DNA of 64,000 nt, from the NCBI GenBank assembly GCA_023419605.1, contig JAEZXR010000032.1, positions 22,499 to 86,498 of the forward strand, written 5' to 3'. Position 1 is the stretch's first letter. The number at the start of each line of letters is the position of its first letter. Positions 42,083-51,192 of this stretch are shown piece after piece. The notes below the pieces were generated by a model. It was given only the letters and a program-made list of their open reading frames with translations, was not told where the DNA came from and searched no databases. Both the position numbers and the translations under genes were made by a program. The stretch is from Bacillota bacterium. GTDB lineage: Bacteria > Bacillota > Clostridia > Acetivibrionales > JAEZXR01.

Positions 42083-44488
42083 TTGGGAATCATTTCGGAT
42101 TTTAAAAGAATAAAGGACAGATTGGAGCACGGTCCTGTTGAGCGTGATCTTTACGAATACAGAGAAATCCTTGGAAAAGTTAATCAAATTGATTTCAGCC
42201 GATTCAATGACACGGAAATAAAGGAAAAGTCACAAAAGCTCATGGAGCAGGTGAGAAACGGGATGAATCCGGACAGCATTTTACCCCAAGCTTTTGCTTT
42301 GGTACGTGAGGCTGTCAAGCGTGTCCTTGGGCTTTTTCCCTTTGATGTACAGTTGATGGCGGGCATCGCCATGAATAAAAGAAGGATGGTTGAAATGCAG
42401 ACTGGAGAGGGAAAAACACTTGCGGCTGTTTTCCCGGCGTATTTGAACGCACTTCCCGGAAGCGGCGTGCATGTATTAACCTTTAATGATTACCTTGCAA
42501 AACGAGATGCCGAATGGATGGGGCCTGTATACCGTTTCCTGGGGCTGCGGGTAGGGTATGTGCGGGAAGGAATGGACATAACGGAAAGAAAGGATGCCTA
42601 TGCTTGTGATATCACCTATCTGACTGCAAAGGAGGCTGGCTTTGATTACCTGCGGGATTGTTTATGCTATGAGAAAACAGAGATGGCTCATAGGGGGTTT
42701 CACTATGCCCTCCTTGATGAGGCGGATTCCATTCTCATTGACGAGGCCCGGATCCCTCTTGTCATCGCAGGGAGTGTTTCTGCCGAAGAAGGTCTTTCGG
42801 AGCAAATGGCAGTGTTGGTCAAAAGCCTTGAAACAGGGATTGATTTTGCACTGGATGAGTACGGTCGAAATGTCAATTTAACAGAACGCGGTATTTCAAA
42901 AGTAGAGGAGATATTGCACTGCGGGAACCTATACGCTACCCGGAATCTGGATAAATTAACGGCACTGAATGCCGCGCTTCATGCAGAGGCTCTCCTTAAA
43001 AAAGATGTGGACTATATCGTGCGAAATGACCATATTGAATTGATCGACGAGTTTACAGGCCGTGTTGCCGACAAACGACATTGGCCGGACGGATTGCAGG
43101 CTGCCATTGAGGCAAAGGAGGGACTGGGGGCTCAGTCCGAAGGGAGGATACTGGGGTCCATAACGCTTCAAAATTATCTGAAGTTATACAAAGGAATTTG
43201 CGGGATGACGGCTACTGCCAGAACCTCGGCAGAGGAGTTGATGGAATTTTACAGACTGGAGGTTGTGATGATTCCGTCCAACAAGCCTTGTATCCGGGTA
43301 GATCACCCGGACATGGTTTATGCGACCCGTGAGGATAAAAATAATGCAGTCATCGAGGAGATAAAAAGGGAACATGCTGCTGGCCGGCCTTTACTGATTG
43401 GTACAGCAAGTATCGAGGAGTCGGAAAACCTGGCGGAACTGCTTTTCAAAGAAGGAATGGAATGCAGGGTTCTCAATGCAAAGAATGATGAGTTGGAAGC
43501 GGGGATCATCGCCAGAGCTGGAGAGCTCGGAGCTATTACAGTTTCTACCAACATGGCAGGCCGGGGAACCGACATCCGCCTTGGCGGACCCCAGGAAGAC
43601 GATAGGGAAAAAGTGGTGGAACTGGGAGGGTTGTATGTGATCGGCACAAGCCGTCATGAGAGCAGGAGAATTGATAATCAGCTTCGAGGACGGGCCGGTC
43701 GTCAAGGAGATCCGGGTGAGTCACGTTTTTTTATCAGTCTGGAGGATGATCTGGCCGAGAAATATGGAATCGGTCGGCTAATTCCGGAGGAGTTCAAAAA
43801 AACAGAGGAGGGAAACTTCCTAAACGGCCGGTTTGTAAATCATAGAATCAATCATGTTCAAAAGTTGATCGAAGGCCAAAACACGGATACGCGCCGTACC
43901 TTGGGCCGATACTCCATTGTTTTGGAGGAACAGCGGAAAATTGTCCAAAACAGAAGACTGGCGGTACTGCTGAGGGAAGGGCCGGTATCGGTATTGGCTG
44001 CGGAATGCCCGGAAATGTATGCACGGCTGAAAATGGAAATTGGAGAAACGGTTTTACGTAGGGTAGAGAAATATATTGTGCTGTACCAGATTGATAAGTT
44101 CTGGGCAGATCACTTGGAGTTTTCGACCTATATACAGGATGGCATTCATCTGGTAGGCATTTGTGGAAAGAATCCATTGGATGAGTTTCACAAATCGGTG
44201 ATTGGAGCCTTTGAAGATATGGGTAAGCGTATTGCCGAAGCAGTTGTGGAAACCTTTAATACCGTCCGGTTATCGAAGGATGGCGTAGATTTTGAAAAGG
44301 AGGGTCTGAAAAGACCTACTTCTACCTGGACCTATATGGTTAGTGATGATTATTTTATTAACAACCTAGGTGCGAAGATGATCAATGGAGGTAGCCAGGG
44401 ATTTGCTTCCATGGCAGCGGCTTTCTCTGGGCCTATGGTACTGGGTGTGTTGATTTATGAGCGGTTTTTTAAAAAGAAAGTAAAATAG
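42083..44488 (+). CDS. SecA-like (SecA2-type) preprotein translocase ATPase with hydrophobic C-terminus
   Basis: The 801-residue protein has the full SecA motor: MQTGEGKT at 105-112, a DEAD box at 212-215 (DEADSILIDEAR), the preprotein-binding domain, STNMAGRGTDI, and GTSRHESRRIDNQLRGRAGRQGDPGE. The helical scaffold and wing regions are present (DKFWADHLEF). It lacks the C-terminal zinc-binding SEC-C motif of housekeeping SecA, and instead ends in a hydrophobic segment (about 770-795, with GFASMAAAFSGPMVLGVLIYERFF) and a Lys tail. This suggests a second SecA, possibly membrane-anchored. TTG start follows GGGGAGGT by 7 nt. No SecY2 or obvious cargo gene is adjacent. Confidence 0.85.
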   Translation: MGIISDFKRIKDRLEHGPVERDLYEYREILGKVNQIDFSRFNDTEIKEKSQKLMEQVRNGMNPDSILPQAFALVREAVKRVLGLFPFDVQLMAGIAMNKRRMVEMQTGEGKTLAAVFPAYLNALPGSGVHVLTFNDYLAKRDAEWMGPVYRFLGLRVGYVREGMDITERKDAYACDITYLTAKEAGFDYLRDCLCYEKTEMAHRGFHYALLDEADSILIDEARIPLVIAGSVSAEEGLSEQMAVLVKSLETGIDFALDEYGRNVNLTERGISKVEEILHCGNLYATRNLDKLTALNAALHAEALLKKDVDYIVRNDHIELIDEFTGRVADKRHWPDGLQAAIEAKEGLGAQSEGRILGSITLQNYLKLYKGICGMTATARTSAEELMEFYRLEVVMIPSNKPCIRVDHPDMVYATREDKNNAVIEEIKREHAAGRPLLIGTASIEESENLAELLFKEGMECRVLNAKNDELEAGIIARAGELGAITVSTNMAGRGTDIRLGGPQEDDREKVVELGGLYVIGTSRHESRRIDNQLRGRAGRQGDPGESRFFISLEDDLAEKYGIGRLIPEEFKKTEEGNFLNGRFVNHRINHVQKLIEGQNTDTRRTLGRYSIVLEEQRKIVQNRRLAVLLREGPVSVLAAECPEMYARLKMEIGETVLRRVEKYIVLYQIDKFWADHLEFSTYIQDGIHLVGICGKNPLDEFHKSVIGAFEDMGKRIAEAVVETFNTVRLSKDGVDFEKEGLKRPTSTWTYMVSDDYFINNLGAKMINGGSQGFASMAAAFSGPMVLGVLIYERFFKKKVK

Positions 44489-44493
44489 AAATT

Positions 44494-44551
44494 AAAAAAG
44501 TGAGGAGCTATGTTTAACATGCCTATGTTAAACATAGCTCCTCACTTTTTT
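44494..44551 (+). terminator. Very strong terminator of the SecA-like gene
   Basis: A perfect 27-bp stem (44494-44520 with 44525-44551) has a 4-nt loop and ends in TTTTTT. Confidence 0.92.
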
Positions 44552-44663
44552 ATTAATAAAAAATAAAAATTTATTGATTATCGATAATAATATATTGATA
44601 AATGATGAATTTTAGAATATACTAATATTCGTGATCCATTGCGATATTGGAGGAGGTTACAGA

Positions 44664-45125
44664 ATGGTAATTATTGGGGAGAAGGGGCTGTCGGGTATTG
44701 TAAAGCGGCTGCTTGATCTGATTTTTTTAGGAGGTATTGGTATATTCATAAGTCTTCCGTGGTCCTTGCCATGGTATATGGAAACCATTTACCGCGATAG
44801 CAATGAAAACTATTATTTTCTGCTTGGGTTCCTTTACATATCAGGCTTTGTGTGTTTGGTACTGGTAAACGAAGTTCGTAAGATTTTTAAGACTCTTAAC
44901 CGGAGAAATCCATTTATGATGGATAATGTGAAGAGTTTAAACCGCATCGCAGTATCCTGTTTTTTAATTGCTGCTGCTTATGTCGTTAAAATATTTTTTT
45001 ATAATTCAGTATTAACGATGATTCTTACCATGGTTTTCATCATTGCCGGGCTTTTTTCCATTGTTTTGGCGGAGGTATTCCGGCAAGCCGTGGAAGTAAA
45101 GGAAGAAAATGATTTGACCATCTGA
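44664..45125 (+). CDS. DUF2975 membrane protein
   Basis: The 153-residue protein has four predicted membrane helices (about 12-32, 48-68, 92-112, 118-138) and the RKIFKTLNRRNPFMMDNVKSL loop characteristic of DUF2975. These proteins nearly always stand directly before a small Cro/C1-type HTH gene, as here (16-bp gap). GGAGGAGGT before ATG 44664 sets the start. The function is unknown; a role as a membrane partner that modulates the regulator has been suggested by the pairing only. Confidence 0.85.
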   Translation: MVIIGEKGLSGIVKRLLDLIFLGGIGIFISLPWSLPWYMETIYRDSNENYYFLLGFLYISGFVCLVLVNEVRKIFKTLNRRNPFMMDNVKSLNRIAVSCFLIAAAYVVKIFFYNSVLTMILTMVFIIAGLFSIVLAEVFRQAVEVKEENDLTI

Positions 45126-45141
45126 GGGAAGGAGGCTGACA

Positions 45142-45363
45142 ATGGCGATAGTCGTGAATTTGGATGTTATGATGGCCAAACGTAAAATAGGTCTATCGGA
45201 GCTGGCAGCAAAGATGGATATTACCCTGGCAAATCTATCGATTTTAAAGAACAACAAGGCGAAAGCCATACGTTTTTCAACCCTGGAAGAAATCTGCAAG
45301 GCATTGGACTGCCAGCCGGGGGATATTCTGGAGTATGTGCCGGACGATGGTCCGGATGGATAA
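45142..45363 (+). CDS. Small Cro/C1-type HTH regulator (YozG-like), partner of DUF2975
   Basis: The 73-residue protein is a single HTH_XRE domain: NLDVMMAKRKIGLSELAAKMDIT, LANLSILKNNKAKAIRFSTLEEICKALDCQPGDILEY. It lacks a ligand domain. AAGGAGG precedes the ATG. It is cotranscribed with the DUF2975 gene and probably regulates its own operon or the nearby membrane-protein genes. Confidence 0.9.
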   Translation: MAIVVNLDVMMAKRKIGLSELAAKMDITLANLSILKNNKAKAIRFSTLEEICKALDCQPGDILEYVPDDGPDG

Positions 45364-45556
45364 TAGTTATATGTAGGAAAGGAGTATAAAAATGAAGCAT
45401 GGATAAAGATTCAGGTTCAAATAAATAGTAGTGACGGCCTACTTATTACATAAGGGGTTTGGCATTCGCGCTTGATTTCGAATGACTGTAGGTAAGTTAA
45501 GAAATTCGATTGAAATATAAGTAAACAATGCGCAAATTGTTTCCGTGAGGTAAGGA

Positions 45557-46825
45557 ATGAAAAAGATTCTATTGATTACACCAGAAAATAAGGAGATTCA
45601 TCATTTCAGGAAGAGGCAATTGAATAATTTTATTCAAATTACGGTGCCCTATTTGGCAGGATTTATTGACGAGTCGAAATATAACATCACCTTGGTTGAT
45701 GAATATAACCAGAAAATTCCCTATGGATGTTATTTTGATTTGGTAGCCGTAACTGTAAATACTCCAAATGCCATGCACTGTTATGGTATTTCCCATAAGT
45801 TTAGAAAGCAAGGTTCAAAGGTGGTTTTTGGCGGACCTCATGTAACTTTATTACCGGATGAAGCGATAGAGCATTGTGATTATATTCTTATTGGAGAAGG
45901 GGAAGTTATTTGGCCGCAATTTCTTGATGATTTTTATAATGACTGTGCAAAAAAAGTATATAAAAGTACTTATGCTCCATCTCTTGACGGATTGCCAATT
46001 CCTAAAAGGAAGTTAGTAAAGAAAAGACTATTTACAAAGGGCGCGGTCTTTGCCACCAGAGGGTGTCCCTACCAGTGCAGTTACTGCAATTTAAAGCAGA
46101 TATATCATAACTCCTTTAGAATGAGACCTGTTCATGAGGTTGTTGAAGATATCGGGAGTATAAAAAGCAGGTATTTTGTGTTTTGGGATGATAACTTCTT
46201 TGGAGATATTTCTTATGCCAAAAAGCTTATGGAAAAATTGAAAGCTTTGAATAAAAAATGGGCAGCCCAAGTAACCTTAGATTGTTGCGAAGACGAAGAA
46301 CTTTTAAAATTAGCGAAGCAATCAGGATGTACCTACCTTTTCATAGGTCTGGAATCCTTTTCAAAACATAGCCTTATGAGTGTGAATAAAAACATAAATC
46401 AGGTCGAGAGATACGGAAATATAATAAATTTAATACATAAGCAGGGGATATCCGTTCAGGCAGGAATTATTTTTGGGTTTGATACGGATACAAAGGATGT
46501 ATTCAAACAGACTCTGGATGCCTGTAATGCGCTAGGCATTGACGGAGCGACTGTAAGTATATTAACGCCGCTGCCGGGGACTCCCATATACGATAGGCTG
46601 AATAAGGAAGAAAGGCTGTTGTATGCAGATTGGACATATTATAACGGAAAAACGAAAGTGGCCTTTAGACCCAAAAATATGACTGCAGATGAGTTGTTTG
46701 AAGGATATATGTGGTTTAGAAAAAAGTTCTACTCAGTGGAATCGATTATTAAACGGTTATGGGTTTCTAGGGTAAATGTCTTTCATAATTTTCTTATTAA
46801 TATGGGATACAAAATGAATTTATAA
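45557..46825 (+). CDS. B12-binding-domain radical SAM protein
   Basis: The 422-residue protein has an N-terminal cobalamin-binding Rossmann-like domain (about 1-135, with VVFGGPHVTLLPDEA and ILIGEGE) and a radical SAM domain with CPYQCSYC, the CxxxCxxC iron-sulfur motif (near residues 170-177), followed by FWDDNFFGD and IFGFDTDT. The classic DxHxxG of the B12 domain is not evident, so cobalamin may not be bound. Such enzymes methylate or rearrange unactivated carbons. It is alone between the HTH and DUF4173 genes, so the substrate cannot be inferred. GAGGTAAGG precedes the ATG. Confidence 0.88.
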   Translation: MKKILLITPENKEIHHFRKRQLNNFIQITVPYLAGFIDESKYNITLVDEYNQKIPYGCYFDLVAVTVNTPNAMHCYGISHKFRKQGSKVVFGGPHVTLLPDEAIEHCDYILIGEGEVIWPQFLDDFYNDCAKKVYKSTYAPSLDGLPIPKRKLVKKRLFTKGAVFATRGCPYQCSYCNLKQIYHNSFRMRPVHEVVEDIGSIKSRYFVFWDDNFFGDISYAKKLMEKLKALNKKWAAQVTLDCCEDEELLKLAKQSGCTYLFIGLESFSKHSLMSVNKNINQVERYGNIINLIHKQGISVQAGIIFGFDTDTKDVFKQTLDACNALGIDGATVSILTPLPGTPIYDRLNKEERLLYADWTYYNGKTKVAFRPKNMTADELFEGYMWFRKKFYSVESIIKRLWVSRVNVFHNFLINMGYKMNL

Positions 46826-47055
46826 TCATTATGTTTGAAAATATAAGTCCGTAAGTCAACAATTTTAGAGACATTCTGCCCCTTGAAAATTTGAGGGCTG
46901 TGCAGCGATGGGGTTATAGGGGAATGTTTGATGGAAAATTTAAAGTGAATATATGGAAAAGTTGAGAGGCATGTAAAAGACTCATACCTTAAAACATAGG
47001 CCTCGAAAGCATCAGGAGTTTCGAGAGAATTATCAAGAATTGAGGAGGTATCTAT

Positions 47056-48648
47056 ATGGAAGATATCCGGGTGACTCAAATAAAGAGTAGTGATGACCCG
47101 CTGATTAAAAAGGAAAACATAGTGCTTTTGTTCTGCTCTGTTGGACTTGGGATACTGTTTGAGGTCCTGTTTTATAAAAAGCCCCTAGGGCTATCCTATC
47201 CCCTTTTTACTATCGCTTTTTATGCCACACTGTTCTGGAATCTGCGTGGAAGCTTGGATTTCAAGCTTGATTTTAAATGGCTGCTAAGTATTCCTATTCT
47301 TGCACTTTCCTTTACATACCTTTTTTTCGCCAATGAACTCTTTATGGCACTGAACTTCCTGGCGATCCCGGTTTTGATCGTAGCCAATACCCTTCTTCTG
47401 ACCCCTAACCATCGGTATTCCTGGTTTGAATCGGGTTTTCTGGCGGATTTGGTTTATGGTATGATTGCAAGGCCTTTGCTTAACTTTATTAAGCCTTTTT
47501 CCATCATCAGTAGAGCTACGCGACGTAAAACAGAACCGGGAAGATTTGCGGTTGCAGGGAAGGTCCTTTTGGGACTTTTAATTTCGATTCCACTGGTTAT
47601 GGTTATTGTTTCTCTTCTGGCATCTGCCGATGAGGTTTTTAATCACTTTGTAGGCCGCATACCGAATTTATTTGGAAATATAAACCTTGATGATTTCATT
47701 GCAAAGGTGTTTATTGTTACTATAGTAAGCTGTCTTGTGTTCAGTTACCTATGGAGTCTTCTGTATCAAAGGATGCGGGTGACGGAAGGTATGGTAAGAA
47801 GCCAAACCGCACCATCTTACCGTTTCATGGACCCTGTCACTGTGATTACCATCCTTGCGTTGGTGGATGGTATTTACATTCTTTTTACCATAATCCAGTT
47901 TTCCTATCTCTTTGGAAGCTTAAGCATAGGATTGCCGGATAATTTTACCTATGCGCAGTATGCCAGGCGGGGATTCTTTGAACTTGTGGCTGTGACACTG
48001 ATAAACCTCGTTATACTGCTAGGCAATATTAATTTTATCAAGGCTGTCGGAGCCAGGGTTGACAAAGCGGCAAAGGTTTTAAACTCGGCCTTGGTGGTAT
48101 GTACGCTGATTATGCTGTTCTCGGCACACTTTAGAATGTCATTGTATGAAGAAGCTTATGGGTATACGTATCTCAGGGTTCTGACACATGCTTTTATGTT
48201 GTTCCTGTTTATACTGCTGGCTGCAACTCTCTATAAGGTTTGGAAGGAAAAGATGTCCTTGCTGAAAGCATACATTGTCATTTCAATTATCGCTTATACG
48301 GGTATAAACTATGCGAACATTGATGTTGTAATTGCTAAAAAGAACATAGAAAGGTATGCCGTAGAGAAAAGCATAGACATCAGCTATCTGACTTCCTTGT
48401 CCGATGATGCAGTTCCATATTTGGTTAAATTCATGGAAAGCGGTCCGGATAAGGAGTTTGTGAAGCAGCTGGAAAATATGCTGTATGAGAGAAAAGAACG
48501 ATTGGAAAGAAAAAGCAGTACTTGGCAGAGTTTTAATGTAGCTCGATACAGGGCGAGGACGCAGCTAGGGAGAGTTGGACTGACCTATGACCCTGCTGCA
48601 GCCGAGCAAATGGGGATAAATCCCTCCATTTACCAGCAAGAAAGATAA
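47056..48648 (+). CDS. DUF4173-family multi-spanning membrane protein
   Basis: The 530-residue protein has about eleven to twelve predicted membrane helices in residues 20-425 and a soluble C-terminal part (about 430-530) rich in Arg, Glu and Lys. The block LTPNHRYSWFESGFLADLVYG and the EEAYGYTYLRVLTHAFMLFLF segment match DUF4173/DUF4153-like proteins. These are often linked to DUF2975/HTH genes in Firmicutes, as here a few kb upstream. The function is unknown. GGAGG precedes ATG 47056. Confidence 0.8.
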   Translation: MEDIRVTQIKSSDDPLIKKENIVLLFCSVGLGILFEVLFYKKPLGLSYPLFTIAFYATLFWNLRGSLDFKLDFKWLLSIPILALSFTYLFFANELFMALNFLAIPVLIVANTLLLTPNHRYSWFESGFLADLVYGMIARPLLNFIKPFSIISRATRRKTEPGRFAVAGKVLLGLLISIPLVMVIVSLLASADEVFNHFVGRIPNLFGNINLDDFIAKVFIVTIVSCLVFSYLWSLLYQRMRVTEGMVRSQTAPSYRFMDPVTVITILALVDGIYILFTIIQFSYLFGSLSIGLPDNFTYAQYARRGFFELVAVTLINLVILLGNINFIKAVGARVDKAAKVLNSALVVCTLIMLFSAHFRMSLYEEAYGYTYLRVLTHAFMLFLFILLAATLYKVWKEKMSLLKAYIVISIIAYTGINYANIDVVIAKKNIERYAVEKSIDISYLTSLSDDAVPYLVKFMESGPDKEFVKQLENMLYERKERLERKSSTWQSFNVARYRARTQLGRVGLTYDPAAAEQMGINPSIYQQER

Positions 48649-48651
48649 TTC

Positions 48652-48680
48652 TTGACACGCTTCCGGCATGATGATAACAT
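48652..48680 (+). promoter_or_regulatory. Promoter of the polyferredoxin-PadR operon
   Basis: A consensus TTGACA at 48652-48657 and TAACAT at 48675-48680 (extended by TGA) are 17 bp apart. The -10 lies inside the long palindrome that follows. Confidence 0.75.
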
Positions 48681-48715
48681 ATATCATAAAGATATATCTT
48701 TATGATATATGTTAT
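48674..48715. promoter_or_regulatory. Perfect 42-bp palindromic operator
   Basis: All 21 positions on each side of the centre 48694/48695 are complementary (core AAGATATATCTT). It contains two overlapping dyads, TATATC-N5-GATATA, on opposite strands. It covers the -10 and the predicted start and is the natural target for the PadR regulator encoded by the second gene of the operon. No T run follows, so it is not a terminator. Confidence 0.75.
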
Positions 48716-48736
48716 TCGATTTGGGGGTAGAAAAAC

Positions 48737-49513
48737 ATGACTAGGCAGCGGGTCCGAAAATTGATTCTTTTGATTTCACTTTTGGCATTTCCCATTACAC
48801 TTTATTATTTTTCACCGGCACTGATTCTGCAGGGAGCTTTTGAAGGGATTATCACCGGCAGTTTTATTGTATTTACAATTCAGTTATTTTCGGCTCTGTT
48901 TTTTGGAAGGGCGTTTTGTGCATGGCTTTGTCCCGCCGGAGGCCTACAGGAAGCTTGTATGATGGCAGTGGACAGGAAAGCTAAAGGGGGAAGGTTGAAT
49001 TGGATTAAATACATTATTTGGGTTCTATGGATGGGGATGATTGTTTTCTTTTTTCTACAGGGAAAGAAAGCACTGAAGATTGATTTTCTGTACCAAACCG
49101 TGTCCGGGATATCCGTTTCCGGGCCGATGGCGTATATTATATATTACGGAGTTATCGGTTTGGTTTTTGTTCTTGCGATTTGTTTTGGGAAGAGAGCTTT
49201 TTGCCATTATGGCTGCTGGATGGCTCCATTTATGGTGATTGGTAGTTGGCTAAAGAAAAAGCTTCATATTCCCTCTTTGCATCTGGCGGCAGAAAGTCAC
49301 CAATGCATTGGCTGCCAAAAATGCAATAAAGCCTGTGTCATGAGTTTGGATGTGTCCGGTATGGTGGAGAAGGGGAAGGTGTTTCATACCGAATGCATAC
49401 TTTGCGGAGAGTGTATTGATACCTGTCCGAAGAAGGTTTTGCGGTATAAGGTTGGAATTATGGAAGAAGGGTGTGGAAAAGAGTGGCGAAAACACGAAAA
49501 ACCCAATATGTAA
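48737..49513 (+). CDS. Membrane-bound polyferredoxin (NapH/YccM-like 4Fe-4S protein)
   Basis: The 258-residue protein has four to five predicted membrane helices. It carries two CxxxCP-type motifs at helix ends (FCAWLCPAGG and FCHYGCWMAPF; the second has Trp instead of Pro) and a C-terminal double 4Fe-4S ferredoxin module (CIGCQKCNKAC and CILCGECIDTCPKK). Such proteins move electrons across or along the membrane to reductases. The PadR gene overlaps its last 31 bp, so the two are translated together. Confidence 0.88.
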   Translation: MTRQRVRKLILLISLLAFPITLYYFSPALILQGAFEGIITGSFIVFTIQLFSALFFGRAFCAWLCPAGGLQEACMMAVDRKAKGGRLNWIKYIIWVLWMGMIVFFFLQGKKALKIDFLYQTVSGISVSGPMAYIIYYGVIGLVFVLAICFGKRAFCHYGCWMAPFMVIGSWLKKKLHIPSLHLAAESHQCIGCQKCNKACVMSLDVSGMVEKGKVFHTECILCGECIDTCPKKVLRYKVGIMEEGCGKEWRKHEKPNM

Positions 49514-50031
49514 TCCTGGGACTGTTGATGCATGGCAGTTGGACAGGATACGACATAAAGAAGATGGTGGAGCAGCAGTTAAGCCATTTCTGGAGTGAGA
49601 GCTATGGACAGATCTATCCTGCCTTGCAGGAGATGGAAAGTGAAGGGCTGGTGACGCTGATTCAAGAAGAGCATGAATCGCGTGGGGAACGCAAAGTATA
49701 TTCCATAACGGAAGCCGGAAGGAATGAGCTGGCGAAATGGCTGCGAAAACCGGTTGAGGAGGAGAAATTACGCTATGAAGTCCTCCTTAAGCTGTTTTTT
49801 TCCGGGACAATGCCTGTTCAGGAGAGCATCCGTCACATAGCGGACTTTAAACGAAGGCAGGAAATAAAGCTTTCAGAGGTCACATTGTTTGAGGAAAATC
49901 TGCAAAATGCCCTGGAGCATAGCAGAGATCACACCTTTTATTGGCTGACGGTATCCTGCGGTAAAAAGGTGTACAAAGCCTATCTCGAATGGTGCGATGA
50001 AGCATTGGATGTACTTGCTTCGATGGAATAG
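49483..50031 (+). CDS. PadR-family transcriptional regulator
   Basis: The 182-residue protein has the PadR winged helix at the N-terminus (KTQYVILGLLMHGSWTGYDIKKMVEQ, then SYGQIYPALQEMESEGLV and GERKVYSITEAGRNEL) and a C-terminal dimerisation helix domain (AphA-like). Start chosen as GTG 49483 (MAKTRKTQY), the usual PadR beginning; an in-frame GTG at 49471 has no spacing for a ribosome site. It overlaps the polyferredoxin gene and probably represses this operon through the palindrome at 48674-48715. Confidence 0.88.
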   Translation: MAKTRKTQYVILGLLMHGSWTGYDIKKMVEQQLSHFWSESYGQIYPALQEMESEGLVTLIQEEHESRGERKVYSITEAGRNELAKWLRKPVEEEKLRYEVLLKLFFSGTMPVQESIRHIADFKRRQEIKLSEVTLFEENLQNALEHSRDHTFYWLTVSCGKKVYKAYLEWCDEALDVLASME

Positions 50032-50089
50032 CGCCACAGGAGGGGGGGGTATACTGTTGAATGGGAGCAGTCATGTATAAAAATTGAGG

Positions 50090-50118
50090 TTGCCATTTTA
50101 TGTAAGTTGTTGTATAAT
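50090..50118 (+). promoter_or_regulatory. Sigma-A promoter of punA
   Basis: TTGCCA at 50090-50095 and TATAAT at 50113-50118 are 17 bp apart, giving a leader of about 115 nt. Confidence 0.75.
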
Positions 50119-50238
50119 GCATATGATTTTACTATCTACATAAAATCTAAGATATGTGTTAATATCTAAATAAGATAAGCAGCAAATTTGCGCTAGGGAT
50201 TGTAAATCAGTATACATAAATGAAAGGTAGGATGGCAT

Positions 50239-51066
50239 ATGTCGATCAAAATAAGTGACAGTAGTAAATTTATAAAGGAATTATTAAAGGAGCAGCCCCA
50301 AATAGGTATTATTCTGGGTTCCGGCCTTGGGCCTCTGGCAAATGAAATTGAGGATAAAGTAGTAATCCCTTACAAGCAAATACCGCATTTCCCGGTTTCA
50401 ACAGTAGCGGGGCATGCAGGGGAATTAGTCGTAGGAAAACTGGAAGGAAAAACCGTTCTGGCCATGAATGGACGTTTCCACTATTATGAGGGATATTCTA
50501 TGCAGGAGGTTACTTTCCCTATAAGGGTAATGAAAGCTCTGGGCATTAACAATCTGATCGTTACCAATGCCTGTGGAGGAATGAATCCGGACTTTTATGC
50601 GGGTGCCCTCATGTTTATTGAGGATCATATAAATTTTATGGGATCCAATCCTTTGATTGGAAGAAATCTTGATGAATTGGGCCCGAGGTTTCCGGATCTG
50701 GCCAGATCGTACAGCGAGAAGCTGCTGAAACTGGGTAAGCAAGTGGCGAAAAAACTCGAACTGGACGTGAAGAGTGGAGTATACTGTGCCATCAGCGGGC
50801 CTGGATATTGCACGAAAGCGGAATTGCGGATGCTGCGGCAGTGGGGAGCGGATACGCTGGGGATGTCTACCGTGCCGGAAGTGACGGTGGCTGCACATAT
50901 GGGTATGGACGTGCTGGGAATTGCCTGCATTACGGATATGGCGATTCCGGAATCCCTTGAGCCTTTGGAACACGAAATGGTAGTTCGGATGGCAGAACAA
51001 GCAAGGCCGAAATTTATTAATTTAGTAAAAGGAATCATTCGGGATATGGACTTGACGATAGAATGA
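50239..51066 (+). CDS. punA: Purine-nucleoside phosphorylase (trimeric, PNP-I)
   Basis: The 275-residue enzyme cleaves (deoxy)inosine and (deoxy)guanosine with phosphate. Family marks are GIILGSGLGPLANEIE, STVAGHAGELVVGKL, GRFHYYEGYSMQEVTFPIRV, NACGGMNPDF and the base-binding MSTVPEVTVAAHMGMDVLGI. The length matches low-molecular-mass trimeric PNPs. GAAAGGTAGG lies before the ATG. It is monocistronic and followed by a terminator. Confidence 0.95.
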   Translation: MSIKISDSSKFIKELLKEQPQIGIILGSGLGPLANEIEDKVVIPYKQIPHFPVSTVAGHAGELVVGKLEGKTVLAMNGRFHYYEGYSMQEVTFPIRVMKALGINNLIVTNACGGMNPDFYAGALMFIEDHINFMGSNPLIGRNLDELGPRFPDLARSYSEKLLKLGKQVAKKLELDVKSGVYCAISGPGYCTKAELRMLRQWGADTLGMSTVPEVTVAAHMGMDVLGIACITDMAIPESLEPLEHEMVVRMAEQARPKFINLVKGIIRDMDLTIE

Positions 51067-51146
51067 CAGGTCGTTAAAGTCATGACCGGAGAGATGCTCC
51101 GTTTTTGAAAAAAGCCTCAGGAAAATAAAAAGTGTGTATGTATAGT

Positions 51147-51192
51147 ACTACAGGAGAAAGAGTGATCTTGCTGCTCCTGTAGTTTTCTTTTT
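51147..51192. terminator. Terminator shared by punA and the CAP-protein gene
   Basis: ACTACAGGAG at 51147-51156 pairs with CTCCTGTAGT at 51174-51183, followed by TTTCTTTTTT on the plus strand. Confidence 0.8.
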
